33,719 nucleotides of DNA from positions 1 to 33,719 of the forward strand of contig MHTV01000040.1 in NCBI GenBank assembly GCA_001823215.1, written 5' to 3'. Positions 23,041-30,717 of the stretch are shown here, piece after piece (within the stretch, counting starts at the first letter, position 1; each line of letters starts with the position of its first letter). The notes beneath the pieces were generated by a model, which worked only from the letters and a program-made list of their open reading frames with translations, was not told the DNA's origin and made no database searches. The position numbers were made by a program, and so were the translations under genes. This DNA is from Candidatus Wildermuthbacteria bacterium RIFCSPHIGHO2_02_FULL_45_25 (GTDB taxonomy: Bacteria > Patescibacteriota > Minisyncoccia > Minisyncoccales > UBA10102).

Positions 23041-23069
23041 AGAATAAAAGAAACGCCCGCGTTGCGGAC
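23041..23069 (-). terminator. Terminator of the zinc-finger protein gene
   Basis: On the minus strand GTCCGC-AAC-GCGGGC (23069-23055, one G-T pair) is followed by GTTTCTTTTATTCT. The T-run overlaps the direct repeat next to palindrome copy 2. Confidence 0.55.
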
Positions 23070-23097
23070 ATCTCTCTTACTCTGGGATTCTTTTTCG

Positions 23098-23463
23098 TTA
23101 CTTTTGGCAATTCAAGCAGATACTTGCTTCAGGGGACGCTTCAAGACGCTCCCGAGAGATTGGTTGATTGCATTTCTCGCAGATGCCATACACGCCTTTG
23201 CTGATTTTTTCAAGCGCGGTTTGCACATCTTTCAGTTGAGTCTCAAGGGTAAATTCCGTTTCCAACTCCGTGGAGTATTCTTCCACTTGTCCTGCGGCTT
23301 CTTCCGGATCATTGCTTCCCTGCGTCATTTCAACAGGAAATTTAGTATCCCAGTCTCCCTTGAGCGAAGGGTCTTTGGTGGCAAAAGTTCCCAATTCTTG
23401 TTCCAAGCGATCCTTCTGCTTCTGAAGCGCCGCTTGCTGTTTGTCTAAAAATTCTTTGTTCAT
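23098..23463 (-). CDS. DksA/TraR-type zinc-finger protein
   Basis: 121 residues. The N-terminal half is a long coiled coil (about residues 5-90, with KQKDRLEQELG and TQLKDVQTALEKI), and the C-terminus has a C-x2-C-x17-C-x2-C zinc finger, CEKCNQPISRERLEASPEA ending ICLNC. This is the DksA/TraR family layout. DksA acts in the secondary channel of RNA polymerase; short family members often lack proof of that role. The insertion DPSLKGDWDTKFPVEM between helices is longer than in E. coli DksA. It follows the proline-rich membrane protein by 10 bases and is the last gene of the operon. Confidence 0.88.
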   Translation of the reverse strand: MNKEFLDKQQAALQKQKDRLEQELGTFATKDPSLKGDWDTKFPVEMTQGSNDPEEAAGQVEEYSTELETEFTLETQLKDVQTALEKISKGVYGICEKCNQPISRERLEASPEASICLNCQK

Positions 23464-23473
23464 ACGGAAAGGA

Positions 23474-25162
23474 TTATTGTTCTAAGAGGGCATTCATAGT
23501 TGCCTGCACAGTTTCGTACGATGAAGCGATGATTAGATAGTTGCCTACTACCGCGTATACAATTCCGCTGTCGTTTAATGAAAATGTCTGAAAGCGGATT
23601 TCGTTGTTAAGGTATGCTTTGGAACGGAAAGAAGAGGCGTATCCGGTTCCTTTTGCCCCCCACAAGAACGAAAGATTTTGAGTATCGCGTTCGATTGTTT
23701 GCTCCCAATTGCGCATGGCGCGCAAGGTTTCGCCTTCATCTTTAATAGGAATGATGATCCCAAAACGAGTTCCTCTGGTAAATGTGTAGAGGAAATAGAA
23801 TTCGTTGGAATCCCATTGGGCCTGCACGTCCGGGGGTACTACTGCGTTAAATGTGGTGAAGAATTCTTGCGCGCTTAATGTTGTGCGTTCCGGTTGTTTT
23901 TGGAAGAGCAAACGCAAAAACCCTGCGCCTTTTGCTTCAGCGGCAAACCGGGAGAGCGTTGTCTGAAGATCCGCGCGATTTTTGAATTGCAGGGCAACGG
24001 TTTGTTTGATGTGTAAGGTTTCCGTGAGCAGGGAAATAAAGTTGGATGTGGGGGTTGCTGTCGGAGATGAAGCAACAGACTGGCTTGGACTTGCCAGAGG
24101 GCTTTCCGCGGAAACCGGCGGAACGGAGTTAGTCGGCGAGGGAGTTGAAGATTCTTTCCCTATGAATGGGAGAAACCCAAGTGGAGGAAGCGGCAATCCT
24201 TTACCCTGAAGAGCCCAAAAACCCCAAAGAGCGCCCGTTACAAAGATAAATCCAAGAATAACAATAAGGAGCACACGGAGAAAATTTTTCTTAGACGAGG
24301 AAGATGTTTCGGTAATATCTCGGATGATTGTTTGCGCCGGCTGCGGAGCTGTGAATGTTTCTTTGAAGGATGATCTTTCAAGGGGTCGTGGAAACGTCTG
24401 GCGTTGTTGGGGTTGATATGGCGCTTGCGGTTTTGGCGGAATTCCAACTGGGTTTGGATCGGGCGGTTGCGGTTTAGTTTCGGGTATCCTTTGAGGAGTT
24501 GGAGATATCGGCGGCGCGGGAACAGGGGAAATAGACGCAGCTTTTGGGATTTGTGTTGGCATTGGCCGCTGTTGAGCATTTCCGGAAACTTGTTGAAGCT
24601 GGGTGTTCGATTCATTCTCGCGGATCCGCGTAATATCCTTTTCCATTGTGCGAATATCTTCTCTGCGCAATTGTTCAAGACGCTCGAGCTGTTTTGAGGG
24701 GGAAACTTGCGGGGGGGTAGGGGCTCGTCTTTGAGAAGGTATTGTTGGATTTTGTGCTTGTGTTGGCGGAGCATGCGGAGTTCGCAACGGTGGAGAAGCA
24801 GGAGGACTTGGAGGTTTTGGTAATGCTTCGCGATCCTCAATATCTTGAGGGAAGTGAGAAAGAGAAACAACCTTCTCTTGATACATATCTTGGGAAGCAT
24901 CGGGAACGCGAGGAGTCCCTGCGGAATTTTGCCGAGCAATGGGAGGGGGTGTGGTTTGCTGATTGACGCGGGAAGTACCCGATTGTCGGGAAACGGAAGA
25001 AGGCGGGATGTTAACTACGGGAGTCCCCGATGGGGAAGCTGGCATTCTTGAAGGCGCGCTTGTCCGAGGCGATGGCGGTGTTGGTGGTTGAGGTGGAATG
25101 CCGGGAACAGTTTGTTTGTTTGACGACGTATTGGTTTGTTGAGGATTTTGATCGGTTGCCAT
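23474..25162 (-). CDS. Proline-rich single-span membrane protein
   Basis: 562 residues. Residues 1-290 are cytoplasmic, strongly proline/serine/glutamine-rich and disordered, interrupted by one charged helix (SKQLERLEQLRREDIRTMEKDI, 155-182, split here as a coiled coil). One membrane span lies at about 294-318 (LRVLLIVILGFIFVTGALWGF). After a second proline/serine-rich linker, the outer domain (about 375-562) has strands such as TVALQFKNRAD and YLIIASSYETVQATMNALL and resembles DUF-type extracellular domains seen in CPR genomes, but I cannot name it. It lies 91 bases after pnp and 10 bases before the zinc-finger gene. Confidence 0.75.
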   Translation of the reverse strand: MATDQNPQQTNTSSNKQTVPGIPPQPPTPPSPRTSAPSRMPASPSGTPVVNIPPSSVSRQSGTSRVNQQTTPPPIARQNSAGTPRVPDASQDMYQEKVVSLSHFPQDIEDREALPKPPSPPASPPLRTPHAPPTQAQNPTIPSQRRAPTPPQVSPSKQLERLEQLRREDIRTMEKDITRIRENESNTQLQQVSGNAQQRPMPTQIPKAASISPVPAPPISPTPQRIPETKPQPPDPNPVGIPPKPQAPYQPQQRQTFPRPLERSSFKETFTAPQPAQTIIRDITETSSSSKKNFLRVLLIVILGFIFVTGALWGFWALQGKGLPLPPLGFLPFIGKESSTPSPTNSVPPVSAESPLASPSQSVASSPTATPTSNFISLLTETLHIKQTVALQFKNRADLQTTLSRFAAEAKGAGFLRLLFQKQPERTTLSAQEFFTTFNAVVPPDVQAQWDSNEFYFLYTFTRGTRFGIIIPIKDEGETLRAMRNWEQTIERDTQNLSFLWGAKGTGYASSFRSKAYLNNEIRFQTFSLNDSGIVYAVVGNYLIIASSYETVQATMNALLEQ

Positions 25163-25253
25163 ATCTGCGAATGCTTTGTGAAAAGCGAATAAATAATATT
25201 ATGCTTTCACCATTTTCCCACAAACTTTTTGGAAATACCAGAGATATCGGCGA

Positions 25254-27374
25254 CTATGAATCTGAAGGCGTCTCCTTGAGCGCTTCTTTGAGAGACAAAT
25301 TGATTCGTCCAAGCTCGTCAATTTCAATAATCTTAACTGGGACCACGTCTCCGATGTTGACTACATCTTGCACTTTATTCACTCGTTTGGCCGCGAGTTG
25401 CGAGATGTGGATAAGTCCTTCTTGTCCTCCGATATCAACAAACGCTCCAAATTCAAGAATTCGTTTTACGGTTCCCTTGACGATTTCTCCCACCTGAAAT
25501 TCTCTCGTGAGATTGTGGATCCATTCAATCGCTTTTTGGCCGTTGTCTTTGTCTTGCGCCGTAACGAAGATTTGCCCCGATTCTTCAATATCAATTTCAA
25601 CGTCGTATTCCTCGGTAATTTTGTTGATTGTTTTTCCTCCCGACCCAATAACCAAGCCGATTTTTTCCGGATTGATTTGAATCGTGAAAATTTTTGGAGC
25701 CCATTGGGAAAGTTGCGGCCGGGGTTCGGCGATCTTTTTGGTAATAACCTCGTCAATGATATGATGCCGGACGCGTTTGGCTTCAGTCAGAGTCTCTTTG
25801 AAAATTTGTTCGGTAATTCCCAGAAGTTTTACATCCAATTGAATGGCGGTGATGCCTTCTTTCGTGCCCGCAATTTTGAAGTCCATATCTCCGTGATGGT
25901 CTTCGGGGCCTTGAATATCCGTGAGGAGTTTGTATGCTGTTCCATCTTCCGACATCATCAATCCCATGGAAATGCCCGCAACCGGGCGTTTAATGGGCAC
26001 GCCTGCGTCCATAAGCGCGATCGTGGATGAACATACCGAAGCCATGGAAGTTGATCCATTGGAAGATACCACTTCCGTTACGATACGAATAGTGTAGGGG
26101 AACTGATCCGGGTCTGGAACTACCGGGAATAATGCTTTTTCCGCCAGCATGCCGTGTCCGATTTCTCGTCTGCCGGGCCCGCGAAGCGGCTTTACTTCTC
26201 CCGGGGCATACGGAGGAAAATTATAATGATGCATGAATCGTTTCTTGCCGATAAATTCCATTCCTTCCAAAAGCCGCTGGTCTCCGGGAGCTCCAAGAGT
26301 CAGCATGGAAAGAGTTTTTGTTTGTCCGCGGGAGAATAATCCGGAACCATGCGTGCGCGGCAAAAGCCCCGCTTCACATGCCAAAGGACGAATTTCATTA
26401 AGTTTGCGGCCGTCCACGCGTTCTTCTCGCGCCAGAGCTCCCTGATGCACCGCGCGATCGGTTTCATCTTCAAAGATATCTTTGACTAAATTGAGCTGCA
26501 GGCCATCGGGATGTCTCTCTTGAAGATGGGTTTCGAGCTCTTTTCTAAGGGCATCCACCGCTTCCATGCGAGCATGCTTATCTCCTTGGAACAATGCATT
26601 CTGGAGTTTGTCGCCCAGCCATTCTCGGATTTCGCTTTGCAGTTGTTCTTTGGTTTCCTTGAGTCCGTTTTGGAATTCAACTTTTTGGGGTTTGCGTTCT
26701 TTGATCAATTGCTCTTGGAATTCGATGAGCTGAAGCAAAAATGGCTTGGCAAACGCAAGCGCTTCCTCATAGACGTTGTCTGGAGTTTCATCGCTTTCAG
26801 CTTCAATCATGTTAAAGAGTAAATCATTTCCTTTTTTCACTGCGGCCAACACGAAATCAAGATCGCTTTCGGCGCGTTCCTGATAGGTCGGGTTGAGGAT
26901 AAGTTTGCCGTTGAGTCTTCCGATGCGAACGACACCGAGCGGCCCTCCCCACGGGATACCAGAAAGAGATAACGCGATGGAAGCTCCTAGGAGTCCTGCG
27001 GTATCTGGATCATGACTGCCATCCCAAGACAAACAGGTGGCAATCACCTGCACTTCTTTTTTGAATCCTTTGGGGAAAAGCGGCCGAATTGCGCGGTCAA
27101 TAAGGCGGGCGGTAATGATTGCTTCGTCTGAAGGGCGTCCTTCACGGCGCATATAGCGAGAGCCCAAAATTTTTCCGGCGGCGTAAAAACGCTCTTCATA
27201 ATCTACGGTGAGCGGGAAAAATCCTTGATTTGCTATCTCTTGCTTCGACATGACTGCCGTTACCAGCGTAACCGTTTCTCCTGATTGAATTACACAGCTT
27301 CCATCGGCTTGTTCTGCCCATGTATCGAGAGTAATCGCTATTTCTCTGTCTCCGAGTTTGATAATCTTGTTCAT
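25254..27374 (-). CDS. pnp: Polynucleotide phosphorylase
   Basis: 706 residues, the normal length. Two RNase PH-like domains (residues about 10-230 and 320-550) flank a helical linker, with catalytic features such as GSRYMRREGRPSD in the first domain and TRTHGSGLFSRGQTKTLS (split motif), PAGISMGLM and DHHGDMDFKIAGT in the second. The KH domain carries IGLVIGSGGKTINKI and the S1 domain VGEIVKGTVKRILEFGAFVDI. PNPase degrades RNA 3' to 5' using phosphate and can add tails. The NYN nuclease gene precedes it by 104 bases that contain an imperfect inverted repeat. Confidence 0.97.
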   Translation of the reverse strand: MNKIIKLGDREIAITLDTWAEQADGSCVIQSGETVTLVTAVMSKQEIANQGFFPLTVDYEERFYAAGKILGSRYMRREGRPSDEAIITARLIDRAIRPLFPKGFKKEVQVIATCLSWDGSHDPDTAGLLGASIALSLSGIPWGGPLGVVRIGRLNGKLILNPTYQERAESDLDFVLAAVKKGNDLLFNMIEAESDETPDNVYEEALAFAKPFLLQLIEFQEQLIKERKPQKVEFQNGLKETKEQLQSEIREWLGDKLQNALFQGDKHARMEAVDALRKELETHLQERHPDGLQLNLVKDIFEDETDRAVHQGALAREERVDGRKLNEIRPLACEAGLLPRTHGSGLFSRGQTKTLSMLTLGAPGDQRLLEGMEFIGKKRFMHHYNFPPYAPGEVKPLRGPGRREIGHGMLAEKALFPVVPDPDQFPYTIRIVTEVVSSNGSTSMASVCSSTIALMDAGVPIKRPVAGISMGLMMSEDGTAYKLLTDIQGPEDHHGDMDFKIAGTKEGITAIQLDVKLLGITEQIFKETLTEAKRVRHHIIDEVITKKIAEPRPQLSQWAPKIFTIQINPEKIGLVIGSGGKTINKITEEYDVEIDIEESGQIFVTAQDKDNGQKAIEWIHNLTREFQVGEIVKGTVKRILEFGAFVDIGGQEGLIHISQLAAKRVNKVQDVVNIGDVVPVKIIEIDELGRINLSLKEALKETPSDS

Positions 27375-27383
27375 TCAGTGAGT

Positions 27384-27470
27384 GAAAGCGAATACACGAA
27401 TAGACACGAATAATACCAAGAAAATCATGCTCTTCTTCGCATCATTTGTGTGGATTCGTGTATGCGTTTC
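27384..27470 (-). promoter_or_regulatory. Imperfect long inverted repeat in the pnp leader
   Basis: GAAAGCGAATACACGAAT (27384-27401) pairs with ATTCGTGTATGCGTTTC (27454-27470) with one slip, and the inner bases (GACACGAAT, GTGTGGATTCGTG) give alternative pairings. As RNA this is a stem with a loop of about 52 bases, just before the pnp start. In E. coli a double-stranded pnp leader is cut by RNase III for autoregulation; a similar use here is inference. Confidence 0.45.
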
Positions 27471-27478
27471 TGAAAAAG

Positions 27479-28009
27479 TTATTTACCTATATTGATCGGC
27501 CATTTTGACTTTTTTAATAAATACTTGTCGTTTTCTCCGTCCAAATCTTCAAATTCATCGGCAACTTCTCGAAGGCGCGAGGAGGTGGATTTTCCGAAGG
27601 CGAGCACTTCTACGCGTTTGCCGTGGTTCTGGAGATATTCCACTAACGGCACATAATCGCCGTCTCCGGAAACAAGGACTACCGTATCCACCATATCTGC
27701 GGTTTTAATGGCGTCCACCGCGATGCCCACATCCCAGTCAGCTTTTTTCAATCCTCCGTAGTATTCTTGCAAGTCTTTGATGCGTGTCTCGATTCCGAGA
27801 TTGACAAGAGCGTCGAAAAAAGGTTTTTCTTCGCCTGTTTTGGTGCGCACCACATAAGCGAATGAGCGAATGAGCCGACGGCCGGAAATTGCGGCACGCA
27901 AAATCTCCCGAAAGTTCACTCTCGCCTGATGAATGTTTTTTGCCGAATGATAGAGGTTCTGCACGTCTATAAACACCGAGACGCGCTGATCTTTATGCTT
28001 GGAAGTCAT
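27479..28009 (-). CDS. NYN-domain (PIN-like) RNase
   Basis: 176 residues from ATG 28007-28009; an upstream TTG at 28021 is less likely. The NYN fold is marked by RVSVFIDVQNLYHSAKN (first acidic residue D), GIAVDAIKTADMVDTVVLVSGDGDYVPLVEYLQNHGKRVEVLAFG (split here: the aspartates in DMVDT and SGDGDY) and the end SSRLREVADEFEDL. These acidic residues coordinate the metal in NYN/LabA-like RNases. The gene lies between rpsO and pnp, which are adjacent in many bacteria, so it is likely part of an RNA-processing operon. The target is unknown. Confidence 0.88.
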   Translation of the reverse strand: MTSKHKDQRVSVFIDVQNLYHSAKNIHQARVNFREILRAAISGRRLIRSFAYVVRTKTGEEKPFFDALVNLGIETRIKDLQEYYGGLKKADWDVGIAVDAIKTADMVDTVVLVSGDGDYVPLVEYLQNHGKRVEVLAFGKSTSSRLREVADEFEDLDGENDKYLLKKSKWPINIGK

Positions 28010-28054
28010 GGAGGAGCTCAAATGCCAAGAGCAAGCCCTTAATGCTGGCGTTTG

Positions 28055-28321
28055 CTATTTTTTCAATCCTACTTTTTTGATGAGCTTGTTATATCGAGCT
28101 TCATCTTCTCTCTTGAGATGCGCAAGAAGTTGTCTGCGTTTTGCCACCATTTTGAGAAGTCCGCGCTTGGAGTGAAAATCATGGGAATGTTTCTTCAAAT
28201 GCGAAAGAAGCGTGTCAATCTGTTCAGAAAGCAGAGCTACCTGCACTTCAGGGGAGCCAGTATCTGAATCATGCACTCGATATTGCCCGATAAGTTTTTC
28301 TTTATCCTTTGGGGTAATCAT
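28055..28321 (-). CDS. rpsO: 30S ribosomal protein S15
   Basis: 88 residues with the full S15 signature: GSPEVQVALLSEQIDTLLSHL, KKHSHDFHSKRGLLKMVAKRRQLLAHLK and the end YNKLIKKVGLKK. S15 binds the central domain of 16S rRNA. It heads the operon rpsO-NYN-pnp. The -10 box is only 7 bases before the ATG, so the message is probably leaderless, unlike E. coli rpsO which has a pseudoknot leader for autoregulation; none is visible here. Confidence 0.97.
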   Translation of the reverse strand: MITPKDKEKLIGQYRVHDSDTGSPEVQVALLSEQIDTLLSHLKKHSHDFHSKRGLLKMVAKRRQLLAHLKREDEARYNKLIKKVGLKK

Positions 28322-28328
28322 TAGTTAC

Positions 28329-28356
28329 AGTATAGCTGAAAACCAAAAAAAAGCAA
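28329..28356 (-). promoter_or_regulatory. Promoter of rpsO, leaderless start predicted
   Basis: On the minus strand TTGCTT (28356-28351), a 16-base spacer that contains a T-run, and TATACT (28334-28329). Transcription would start at about 28322, at the ATG. Confidence 0.6.
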
Positions 28357-28404
28357 GAGGGGCATCGAATAAGGCAAGGTTTGGCTTTGAAATGAGTTTG
28401 GGAA

Positions 28405-28566
28405 CTTTGAATTACGAAACCAGTACATTATGAGGTTTGGAGAACACGGATATTTTTCTGCTGAAAAATTCCTGATGCCCCCTCCCACCTCGCGGTGAGG
28501 GGCTCGCGCCAGTCGCGCTCCCAACGTTCTCAAAACCTCATAATGTACTGGTTTCGTAATTCAAAG
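28405..28566. repeat. Palindromic element, copy 3 (162 bp)
   Basis: Arms 28405-28445 and 28526-28566 (41 bases each) pair with one mismatch. The outer 16 bases and the inner GAGAAC are as in copy 1, but the middle of the arm differs strongly from copy 1 (CAGTACATTATGAGG against GAGTGCACACAAGG) and is one base longer, the same change on both sides. The 80-base core matches copy 1 at 79 positions. Flanks TTTGGGAA and TTGGAAAA are weakly similar. It lies upstream of rpsO. Confidence 0.85.
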
Positions 28567-28577
28567 TTGGAAAACAA

Positions 28578-28601
28578 AAGGCTTCCATGGCTGGAAGCCT
28601 T
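28578..28601 (-). terminator. Terminator of the small zinc-binding-like gene
   Basis: A perfect 10-base stem AAGGCTTCCA / TGGAAGCCTT with a 4-base loop, followed on the minus strand by TTGTTTTCC. It begins 16 bases after the stop codon. Confidence 0.85.
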
Positions 28602-28617
28602 GCGATGAGAAGCGCAT

Positions 28618-28848
28618 TTAGCAGGCATCTTCGGAAGAATCGTCTTGGTATCGAGGCGGGAGATGCCTAGACTTATTTGTGAGCCGTTCGTCTCCCCATG
28701 TGTATGGGTGGTCGATATAATTTTTGAACTCCTTTTCTTCGCTGCAGATTCGGCAAACGCCCTTGCTTTGCGGCCCTTCTGCGGGTTGTATGATCCAGTA
28801 GTGTGTACAGAGAGGAGTTCGTTGTTTATCAAATGGACTGTCAGACAT
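28618..28848 (-). CDS. Small conserved protein with a probable zinc site
   Basis: 76 residues. The middle reads CTHYWIIQPAEGPQSKGVCR followed by ICSEEKEFKNYI. I know this pattern (C-x-H-x-W-x-I ... GP.SKGVC..C..E.EF.N) from short hypothetical proteins in Chloroflexi, Actinobacteria and CPR genomes. C14, H16, C32 and C35 could hold a zinc. The gene has its own promoter, an AAGGGGGC ribosome site 5 bases before the ATG and a terminator, so it is expressed alone. The function is unknown; a role in regulation or nucleic acid binding is only a guess. Confidence 0.75.
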   Translation of the reverse strand: MSDSPFDKQRTPLCTHYWIIQPAEGPQSKGVCRICSEEKEFKNYIDHPYTWGDERLTNKSRHLPPRYQDDSSEDAC

Positions 28849-28889
28849 GGGTTGCCCCCTTATGAAAACAATAGAGCGTTTCCGCCTTG

Positions 28890-28917
28890 AGTATACTTGG
28901 TTTTCTGAAAAAGTCCA
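28890..28917 (-). promoter_or_regulatory. Promoter of the small zinc-binding-like gene
   Basis: On the minus strand TGGACT (28917-28912), a 16-base spacer and TATACT (28895-28890), giving a leader of about 35 bases with a ribosome site. Confidence 0.5.
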
Positions 28918-28924
28918 GATGATG

Positions 28925-28958
28925 ACTTTGAATTACGCAAGCAATTGCGTAATTCAAA
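28925..28958. repeat. Minimal palindrome made of the repeat-family ends only
   Basis: CTTTGAATTACGCAA and TTGCGTAATTCAAAG form a perfect 15-base stem around the loop GCAA. The first 12 bases equal the constant end of the three larger elements. There is no core and no variable arm part. It may be an excision scar or a minimal hairpin. On both strands it could also act as a weak terminator-like stem. Confidence 0.75.
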
Positions 28959-29002
28959 GTTTGTAAATAAAATGTCAGTTCTTTTTGGCAGTATTCTTAA
29001 CG

Positions 29003-29590
29003 CTATTCTTTTGAAAAATGCCTATTCTTCAAAAATTTAGTAAAATCATACATCTCCGTTTGGTAGAGTTCAAGTTTTTGTTTTTGTTCTTCGGGAGTAA
29101 GTATAGCCGCCATCTTCGCGCCGAAACTCTGAACACGAAAACCGCCAAATGCGCCAACTCCGTCAAAAACAAGTCGCGCATCAAATGGAGTTTGTCGTTC
29201 TTTGTAAAATTCTTCAAGAAATCTCATCATTTTCTGTTGTTGTTTAAAATTCTCAACAGTCCACTCCCGTTTCTTTTCCTCACTGTACTCCCAACCCTCT
29301 GGTTCAGGAGCATAAACTTCAACCCACGGATACGGCAAGCCGTGTTGGTCTTCTCCTTCTTGGGCCATATGACCTTCACAAGAGCCACTCGTAGTAAATT
29401 CGTGAATCAAAAAAGCGGCAACGGGCTCTTTAATTTTTTCGTCAATTCCCTTGCCAAGTTGGTCGGCAATTTCATTTACTTCTGCCATCTTTTGTTCCCA
29501 CGCAATTTGCTTTTCCGCTTGCGCGAGGCGGTTCAGAGTTGAAATTTGGTTTTCTGGATTCATTATGATTAAAAAATTTTCTTCCTCCAT
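29003..29590 (-). CDS. Conserved hypothetical protein of CPR type
   Basis: 195 residues from the ATG at 29588-29590, or 186 from the ATG at 29561-29563 (MNPENQISTLNRLAQAEKQI), which looks like a more natural start; neither has a good ribosome site. The protein is soluble and charged. The middle has AAFLIHEFTTSGSCEGHMA, then a tryptophan/tyrosine-rich stretch (YPWVEVYAPEPEGWEYSEE) and a helical end. A histidine-cysteine-histidine set in HEFTTSGSCEGH could bind metal. Similar proteins occur as hypotheticals in CPR genomes; I know no function. A GCCGCC-TGC-GGCGGC hairpin lies upstream. Confidence 0.7.
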   Translation of the reverse strand: MEEENFLIIMNPENQISTLNRLAQAEKQIAWEQKMAEVNEIADQLGKGIDEKIKEPVAAFLIHEFTTSGSCEGHMAQEGEDQHGLPYPWVEVYAPEPEGWEYSEEKKREWTVENFKQQQKMMRFLEEFYKERQTPFDARLVFDGVGAFGGFRVQSFGAKMAAILTPEEQKQKLELYQTEMYDFTKFLKNRHFSKE

Positions 29591-29853
29591 AACGCGAAAC
29601 CGCCAATTCGTTTTTGCCCTGCGGAGCAGTCAATTCCGACCAAGTTCTGTATTGGTATAGTATTCTAAAGATAGTCCGAACGCATTTCGCCGCCTGCGGC
29701 GGCAAGGAAGCCCCTCGCGCGAAAATCAGGAAAGGCGGCGGAACCGCACGAATGGCAATTTGAAGTTTTTCTTTGTCGGCAAATGCTCTTTGATAAAATA
29801 ATGCTGATATACATTTTTGTTACAGCAAAATTGGGAGCCGAAGGGCACTAAAA
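29591..29853. other. Gene-free stretch with a small GC hairpin
   Basis: It holds GCCGCC-TGC-GGCGGC near 29689-29703 and otherwise no gene, tRNA or convincing promoter that I can see. The left side probably carries the control region of the minus-strand gene ending at 29590. Confidence 0.4.
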
Positions 29854-30495
29854 TTAAGGAATTATTTGGTATTGTCCAACTTTGATTTCAAATCCGTTCC
29901 AAAGTTTTGTTTTGAATTTAGAACCTACTTGCAAGCCAGGCAATGTTGTTTCAGTTTCTGAATTTCCATCTTCTCTAAATACAAAATAATTGTTTTCAAA
30001 TGTTATTTTAGTGGGTAGAATGTTGCGAGAAACAGTATCTCCTGATTGCGTTGTTTCTCCTACTAGGGTTATTATTTTTGTTGGTCTAACTGTATATTTG
30101 AAATCTAGTGAAACGTTTTTACCTTTCTCTACTCCTACTGAAGTCCAATCAAAATTAGATGAACCACCCGTTTCAACAATCTTGTCAATTCTAATAACTG
30201 CTACATCGTTTGGTACGCTAACTAGTTGCTCTCCCTCATAGTAATTTCTAGATTTATCCAATGATAACGATATAACACTAGCTTCAAATTCTATGTAAGG
30301 CGACAAAGCCATTTGTGGCTCTGGCTTTCCTAAATTTCCTTGGGATGTTGGTGTGGGGGTGGGACTTGGAGTTGGTGAAGGAATAGGCGCGGGTGAAAGT
30401 GTTCGTTGATTCAGAATAAAATAACCCGCTATGCCAGCAAGTATAACTATCCCAATAATCACTATGATATTTACAAAACCTTTTTGATCGTTCAT
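29854..30495 (-). CDS. Signal-anchored hypothetical protein with PT-rich linker
   Basis: 213 residues. The N-terminus NDQKGFVNIIVIIGIVILAG resembles the short anchor or prepilin-like start common in CPR exported proteins: a charged lead, G-F, then a hydrophobic helix to about residue 28. A proline/threonine/serine linker follows (about 33-52). The rest is a beta-rich outer domain (about 66-213) with ASVISLSLDKSRNYYEGEQL and VSLDFKYTVRPTKIITLVGE. I recognise no family. It has no clear ribosome site or terminator. It is probably exposed at the surface; whether the anchor is processed by a prepilin peptidase cannot be judged. Confidence 0.7.
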   Translation of the reverse strand: MNDQKGFVNIIVIIGIVILAGIAGYFILNQRTLSPAPIPSPTPSPTPTPTSQGNLGKPEPQMALSPYIEFEASVISLSLDKSRNYYEGEQLVSVPNDVAVIRIDKIVETGGSSNFDWTSVGVEKGKNVSLDFKYTVRPTKIITLVGETTQSGDTVSRNILPTKITFENNYFVFREDGNSETETTLPGLQVGSKFKTKLWNGFEIKVGQYQIIP

Positions 30496-30717
30496 ATTTG
30501 TATATTTAGTACTTAATAATTTTCGACTTCTATGATTAAAAAATTTCCTTTTCCCAAACTTGAATACACATTAGTCGCCGAGCGAAGCGAACCAAAACCG
30601 CTTGCTATTCCCTTTCTGGTGCCCTTTGTTTGAAAATGCGCGAACCCACTTTGAGCGGAAACTGAACGGTGTTTCTTAAAATCATTGTATCAAAAATTTC
30701 TGAAAATAACTAATCAC
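30496..30717. other. Gene-free stretch upstream of the 30495 gene
   Basis: It is 222 bases with an AT-rich start (AATTATTAAGTACTAAATATAC on the minus strand, split into possible -10 boxes) and no open frame of note. It ends at the left long inverted repeat. Confidence 0.35.

Noticed and set aside
24238-24939. A 233-residue frame overlapping the proline-rich gene in the same direction
   Set aside because: Frame-shifted low-complexity translation of the proline codons; no start signal.
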